Of a DNA stretch of 9,968 nt, positions 6,954 through 9,968 are shown piece after piece. This DNA is from JBGPBY01 sp041481485. GTDB taxonomy: Bacteria > Acidobacteriota > Terriglobia > 20CM-2-55-15. Both the position numbers and the translations under genes were made by a program. Below the pieces are notes generated by a model. The model was not told the origin of the DNA. It worked only from the letters and a program-made list of their open reading frames with translations, and did not search any database. The DNA lies in NCBI GenBank assembly GCA_041481485.1, contig JBGPBY010000258.1, positions 1-9,968 of the forward strand. The letters are read 5' to 3'. Within the stretch, counting starts at the first letter, position 1. Every line of letters begins with the position of its first letter.

Positions 6954-9155
6954 ATGACGTTCCGGCTTCGACGAGTATTTGGGATTGTGATGGGTGTTCT
7001 GCTGCTCTCTCTTTCTGGCACAGGGCAGACGAATCCACAAAATTCCGGAATCGTCTCCGGCAGGGTGTTTTCGAATGATGGAACTCCGGCAGTTGGGATC
7101 CGCGTTGCGGCATTGCTCACCACGGCGCCTGCTTTGAACGAGCGCCCTTCAGCGACAAATGAAGCGGCGACTAACGGCGCACTCATGAGCCTTGCTCAAA
7201 CAGATGCCGAAGGGCGCTTTCGCCTCGAGAACATTTCGCCGGGCGCCTACTACCTTGTGGCGGGGCCCCTGGATGCGCCCGTCTATTTCCCCGGCGTGGC
7301 CGGGCAGGCCAGCGCAAAGATACTGACCGTTACCGCTGGGGCAGTGCTGGATGGGCAGGACTTCCATATCACGGTTCCGTTTGCGGTGAAAGTCCGTGGG
7401 CGCGTGATCCGTGACGGGCATCACGCAGGCACTCAGATAATTCTGAACCGTAACAGCACGGGCTTCAACCCCGGTGTGAATAGCAATTTCAACACGACCA
7501 TCGCACCAGACGGTTCATTTGAATTTCCAGCGGTGCGGCCCGGCATCTATCAGGCACGGGTCAATCCGGGAGTGGGGTCGTTTGCGATTACCGTCGTTGT
7601 CGCAGATACCGACATCACCAATCTGGAAATACCCATTCCACTGTCTGCGGTCGACATCGCCGTTACAGTAGACGTGACACTCGAAGGCGGTGGCGTGCTT
7701 CCGCGCTTTCAACTGCAGTTCATGCCAACGGGCCCGCTGCCAGCAAATACTCCGGCGGTACCTCCGAACTTCTCCACGAGTGGAAGGATCATCTCGCTCA
7801 ATGGAGCGAAAACCCAATTGACGCTTCCGACGCAAACGTTTCCTCAAATGGAGTACCGGGTCAGGGCGATGCCATCGGGAAACAGCGGACTGCCGGAAGG
7901 CTACGTCATCCAATCGATGATGGCGGGTTCAGTCGATCTGTTGACCCAGCCGGTCAAGATCTCGGCTGCAATGCCGACGGACATTGCGATCAAACTCGGT
8001 GTGGCGGCACAACCTCCATGGGTGCGCGTGCAGGGCAAAATCACCGGCATCGACGCAGATCATCCAGCGCCAGGCACGATCGCCCTGCAGGGTCAGACGC
8101 CAGCCCCCTTGAGCGCTCCGGTTCTCGCGGACGGCACGTTTGAGTTCCCCATGGTCCTGCCCGGAACGTATCAGGCGCGACTTACGCCGGCTACGGACCA
8201 GTTTTCCAGATCGATCGTCGTCCAACGGGAGGATCCTACCCGCGTAGAAATTCCTTTGCTGATTCCTTCGTTTAAAGTCTCAGGCCGAACCAACGACGTG
8301 ACGCCGCCAAACAAATTTCTCCGGGCAACGCTTATGCCTGAACCGTCTGGTGGTTCGACAAATCGTCCCAGCTCGAGCGCTGTCGCGGCAGACGGTTCGT
8401 TTGCATTCCCTGCCGTTCAACCCGGCACCTACCGCGCCTACATCGCAATCTGTGAATCCGACGTCTGCATGTCCAGCGGAGGAACGGTGATCACGGTGGA
8501 CAGGAATATCGAGAACCTCTCCGTGTCATCGGCATCTCGCGATGTGCCGCCTCCAGTCAATATCGCTCAAATACCGCCGACTTTCGTGACAACCACAGCC
8601 GTGGGTGGAACCGTGATCATGGAGAATGGCGCGTTGATGCCCCGCTTTCGCTTGAAATTTACCGTTAACTCGGTGACGCGGTCCGTATCCGTCGACCAAC
8701 GGTTGTTCACTGCTGCGCTTCCACCCGGCGATCATCGCGTTTCCATAGCGGATCTCCCCGCAGGTTTTGAAGTTCGATCCATCGCCGACGGCACGTCCGA
8801 TCTTCAGTTCTGGCCGCTGACCATGGCCCCAGCTCCCGCCGGCGCAGGCGCTGCCCCAGCTGCGCAGCGAATCCGTATCGTCCTCGGCGTGACATCTCCT
8901 GCACCATGGGTGAGAGTGAGCGGACACATTGTCGGTTCTGCCACCGGGAAAGTTACTTCGGTCGAATTGACAGGCAAAATCCTCGTCGATACTTTGAAAG
9001 CGTCCGTCGGACCGGATGGCTCGTTCGAATTCCCCATGGTCCTCCCGGATACGTATTCGCTCCGCCTGCAGCCAGGCGGGAATGCGGAAGGCCAGACAAT
9101 AACAGTCGGTGCGGCCGGATTGAGCGGTCTCGATATCGACGGCGCCATCCGGTAG
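6954..9155 (+). CDS. Secreted CarboxypepD_reg protein with duplicated core
   Basis: A 733-residue exported protein. The start is set at the ATG at 6954 because it has AAGGAG ten bases upstream and leads straight into a signal peptide (MTFRLRRVFGIVMGVLLLS, cleavage probably near GTGQ). The open frame extends 46 codons further upstream, but that part overlaps the DUF6174 coding end. A CarboxypepD_reg domain lies near residues 32-105 (SGIVSGRVFSNDGTPAVGIR, GRFRLENISPGAYYLVAGP). The rest is built from a unit of about 295 residues present twice (about 142-436 and 437-733). Four copies of the strand-turn motif DG(S/T)F(E/A)FP..(R/L/Q)PGxY occur at 186, 393, 480 and 688. There is no lipobox, catalytic motif or membrane anchor. 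The substrate or ligand is unknown; a binding or structural role outside the cytoplasm is inferred from the beta-sandwich fold. Confidence 0.85.
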   Translation: MTFRLRRVFGIVMGVLLLSLSGTGQTNPQNSGIVSGRVFSNDGTPAVGIRVAALLTTAPALNERPSATNEAATNGALMSLAQTDAEGRFRLENISPGAYYLVAGPLDAPVYFPGVAGQASAKILTVTAGAVLDGQDFHITVPFAVKVRGRVIRDGHHAGTQIILNRNSTGFNPGVNSNFNTTIAPDGSFEFPAVRPGIYQARVNPGVGSFAITVVVADTDITNLEIPIPLSAVDIAVTVDVTLEGGGVLPRFQLQFMPTGPLPANTPAVPPNFSTSGRIISLNGAKTQLTLPTQTFPQMEYRVRAMPSGNSGLPEGYVIQSMMAGSVDLLTQPVKISAAMPTDIAIKLGVAAQPPWVRVQGKITGIDADHPAPGTIALQGQTPAPLSAPVLADGTFEFPMVLPGTYQARLTPATDQFSRSIVVQREDPTRVEIPLLIPSFKVSGRTNDVTPPNKFLRATLMPEPSGGSTNRPSSSAVAADGSFAFPAVQPGTYRAYIAICESDVCMSSGGTVITVDRNIENLSVSSASRDVPPPVNIAQIPPTFVTTTAVGGTVIMENGALMPRFRLKFTVNSVTRSVSVDQRLFTAALPPGDHRVSIADLPAGFEVRSIADGTSDLQFWPLTMAPAPAGAGAAPAAQRIRIVLGVTSPAPWVRVSGHIVGSATGKVTSVELTGKILVDTLKASVGPDGSFEFPMVLPDTYSLRLQPGGNAEGQTITVGAAGLSGLDIDGAIR
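7377..9152 (+). repeat. Two-copy internal duplication, about 295 codons per unit
   Basis: Protein-level repeat inside the 733-residue secreted protein. Unit 1 is roughly 7377-8261 and unit 2 8262-9152. Matching landmarks are KV(R/S)GR (residues 146 and 441), DGSF(E/A)FPAV.PG.Y (186 and 480), LP/MPRF.L.F (249 and 562), LGV followed by PWVRV (348 and 644), and DG(T/S)FEFPMVLP.TY (393 and 688). Offsets are 294-296 residues except for the PRF block, where unit 2 is about 18 residues longer on its 5' side and shorter afterwards. DNA identity is high only in short blocks, so the duplication is old. Confidence 0.75.
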
Positions 9156-9205
9156 AGTTGGCAGGAAATGAGAAATGGTAGAAGGTCGTCTGGCGATCTG
9201 GCTGG

Positions 9206-9211
9206 TAGAAT
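9206..9211 (+). promoter_or_regulatory. Possible -10 box of the second toxin-antitoxin pair
   Basis: TAGAAT matches five of six bases of the -10 consensus and ends six bases before the antitoxin ATG at 9218. No clear -35 is seen, and only a weak AGG lies before the start. The 62 bases between the upstream stop and this gene hold no obvious terminator hairpin, so read-through is possible. Confidence 0.3.
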
Positions 9212-9217
9212 AGGTCT

Positions 9218-9430
9218 ATGTCGAAACCCTTAACCGCGGACGATCTTCTTCCGCTTGTTGCGTGCCTGGAGCCTGAGGAACGCATTCGTCTCCTTCGGTT
9301 AATCACTTTACGATCCGGCACCACTCATACAGCCGCAGCTTACCGCGTCTTGCCTCCCGCACGCGACGAGTTCACGAGTGACGAAGAGCCCCTTGCGTGG
9401 GACGCCGGAGGCTGGGAGAACATGCAATGA
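9218..9430 (+). CDS. Small acidic antitoxin of a MazF/PemK-type pair
   Basis: A 70-residue protein directly before, and overlapping by 4 bp, a MazF/PemK-like toxin. The N-terminal half (LTADDLLPLVACLEPEERIRLLRLI) is a helical segment of a kind often seen in unclassified small antitoxins. The C-terminal half is acidic and probably disordered (DEFTSDEEPLAWDAGGWENMQ), with Trp and acidic residues suited to lie across the toxin's substrate groove. No AbrB, RHH or HTH motif is evident, so DNA binding cannot be shown. The assignment rests mainly on position, size and the acidic Trp-containing tail; it has no named family that I can give with confidence. The start at 9218 is the only ATG that yields the full helix. 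Confidence 0.75.
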   Translation: MSKPLTADDLLPLVACLEPEERIRLLRLITLRSGTTHTAAAYRVLPPARDEFTSDEEPLAWDAGGWENMQ

Positions 9431-9756
9431 ATCGCGGCGAGATCCGGTGGTACACCTTTCGATTACCGGACAAGCGACGGCCGGTTCTGATACTCACGCG
9501 AAGCGAAGTCATCGATCAACTAAACGAAATCATCGCCGTCCCCGCAACACGAACCATTCGTGGTTTGCCAACAGAGGTCGTTCTAACAACAAACGATGGG
9601 ATGCCGACCGATTGCGCCCTGAATTTCGACCACATATCCATGGCGCAACGCGACCGAATTGGATCGATCCTCTGCGGCTTTCCTCAGTCGAGATGGCCTG
9701 AGGTACGACAGGCGCTGCTTGTCGCCTGCGGTTCTGGGACACAAGAGAATGAGTGA
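9427..9756 (+). CDS. MazF/PemK-family endoribonuclease toxin
   Basis: A 109-residue type II toxin of the MazF/PemK/CcdB fold, predicted to cut RNA at short sequences and halt growth when its antitoxin is lost. Family features are MNRGEIRWYTF at the N-terminus (consensus near RGEIWW), KRRPVLILTR with the conserved Arg-Pro at about 17-26, IAVPATRTIRGLPTEVVL in the central strands, GMPTDCALNFDHISMAQRDRIG in place of the usual GLxxxSxxxxDQIxTVxxxRL block, and a final helix (WPEVRQALLVACG). The ATG at 9427 is chosen because it overlaps the antitoxin TGA as ATGA; the frame is open ten codons further upstream, but that lies inside the antitoxin. Length and motifs look intact. The Asp-His in place of Asp-Gln is a small departure from the common family form. 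Confidence 0.88.
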   Translation: MNRGEIRWYTFRLPDKRRPVLILTRSEVIDQLNEIIAVPATRTIRGLPTEVVLTTNDGMPTDCALNFDHISMAQRDRIGSILCGFPQSRWPEVRQALLVACGSGTQENE

Positions 9757-9968
9757 AGATCGCTTTCTTTAACGGTTTGCTTTAGCTCAGCCGGATGGGT
9801 AAACGTTGCGCGACTTGAAGGAGTAATCAATGCCGGATCACTTCTTCGCTCACTTCTGCGAGTAGCCGTTAGTGTAGTGTCCCTCATATAGCTATACATA
9901 TTATTGTAGCCGTGATAGAAACTCTTTCATGGCGAAAAAGACGCAGCCCTTGGAGTTGTCGACGGCAG
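9757..9968. other. Right-end stretch without an assignable gene
   Basis: No firm feature is visible. A short frame follows an AAGGAG (ATG at 9830, 11 codons), too short to support. A 10-bp palindrome TATAGCTATA sits at 9887-9896 in an AT-rich patch. At the edge two readings compete: on the plus strand an ATG at 9929 opens a frame (MAKKTQPLELSTA) that leaves the window, without a Shine-Dalgarno sequence; on the minus strand a frame enters from the edge and ends in a TAA at 9901-9903 (AVDNSKGCVFFAMKEFLSRLQ). Too little of either is present to choose. Confidence 0.4.

Noticed and set aside
6563..7186. A 207-codon minus-strand frame spanning the DUF6174 end and the next gene start
   Set aside because: It crosses two supported plus-strand coding regions and shows no family features or ribosome binding site.
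9155..9217. A rho-independent terminator after the 733-residue gene
   Set aside because: No GC-rich hairpin followed by a T run was found; the GTCTGGCGATCTGGC stretch is a short imperfect direct repeat, not a stem.
9780..9840. A tRNA-like stretch (TTTAGCTCAGCCGGATGGGTAAACG resembles a D-arm)
   Set aside because: No T-arm sequence (GGTTCGA-like), acceptor stem pairing or anticodon stem can be found at the right distances; the D-arm likeness is short and probably chance.
1..9968. CRISPR arrays, insertion sequences or rRNA
   Set aside because: No short direct repeats with regular spacers, no transposase-like frame with flanking inverted repeats and no rRNA-like sequence were seen on either strand.

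Overview
The window looks like a piece of an Acidobacteriota chromosome, of the Solibacter/Bryobacter type. This is inferred from gene content and not from any marker gene. The signs are a BlaR1-like M56 membrane protease fused to carboxypeptidase-regulatory-like (CarboxypepD_reg) beta-sandwich domains, several secreted proteins built from the same fold, a secreted DUF6174 protein, and scattered small toxin-antitoxin pairs, all at fairly high GC with dense gene packing.

Layout. Positions 1-69 (minus) hold the start of a probable four-helix-bundle (S23/IVS family) protein cut by the window edge. Positions 175-700 (minus) hold a DUF433 antitoxin and a DUF5615 PIN-like toxin overlapping by 4 bp; the toxin reading frame is broken near its 3' end by an apparent one-base loss. 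Positions 742-5869 (minus) are a tight three-gene operon, transcribed from right to left: a BlaI/MecI/CopY-family repressor, a 1016-residue M56 sensor-protease whose extracellular part is CarboxypepD_reg-like and not penicillin-binding, and a 560-residue secreted protein that is a paralogue of that extracellular part. The repressor and sensor overlap by 4 bp; the sensor and secreted protein are 11 bp apart.

Positions 5870-6065 are a divergent promoter region with two perfect tandem BlaI-type operators (ACTAAA-NN-TTTAGT) beside the repressor promoter, and a degenerate copy next to a TATAAT box facing the rightward genes. Positions 6066-9155 (plus) hold a secreted protein with a small beta domain plus DUF6174, split by an apparent one-base loss, and a 733-residue secreted CarboxypepD_reg protein made largely of a duplicated unit of about 295 residues. 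Positions 9218-9756 (plus) are a second toxin-antitoxin pair, a small acidic antitoxin overlapping a MazF/PemK-type toxin by 4 bp. The last 212 bases hold no feature that can be assigned firmly.

Working model (inference): the M56 protein senses something outside the cytoplasmic membrane through its beta-sandwich domains, its HELAH zinc site then triggers loss of the BlaI-type repressor, and the repressor controls its own operon and possibly the divergent DUF6174/CarboxypepD_reg genes. It is a BlaR-BlaI circuit with a non-beta-lactam input and a co-encoded soluble copy of the sensor ectodomain. Both flanks carry toxin-antitoxin modules, as is common in variable regions. The two broken genes each need only one base to restore the frame, so sequencing error must be excluded before calling them true pseudogenes.
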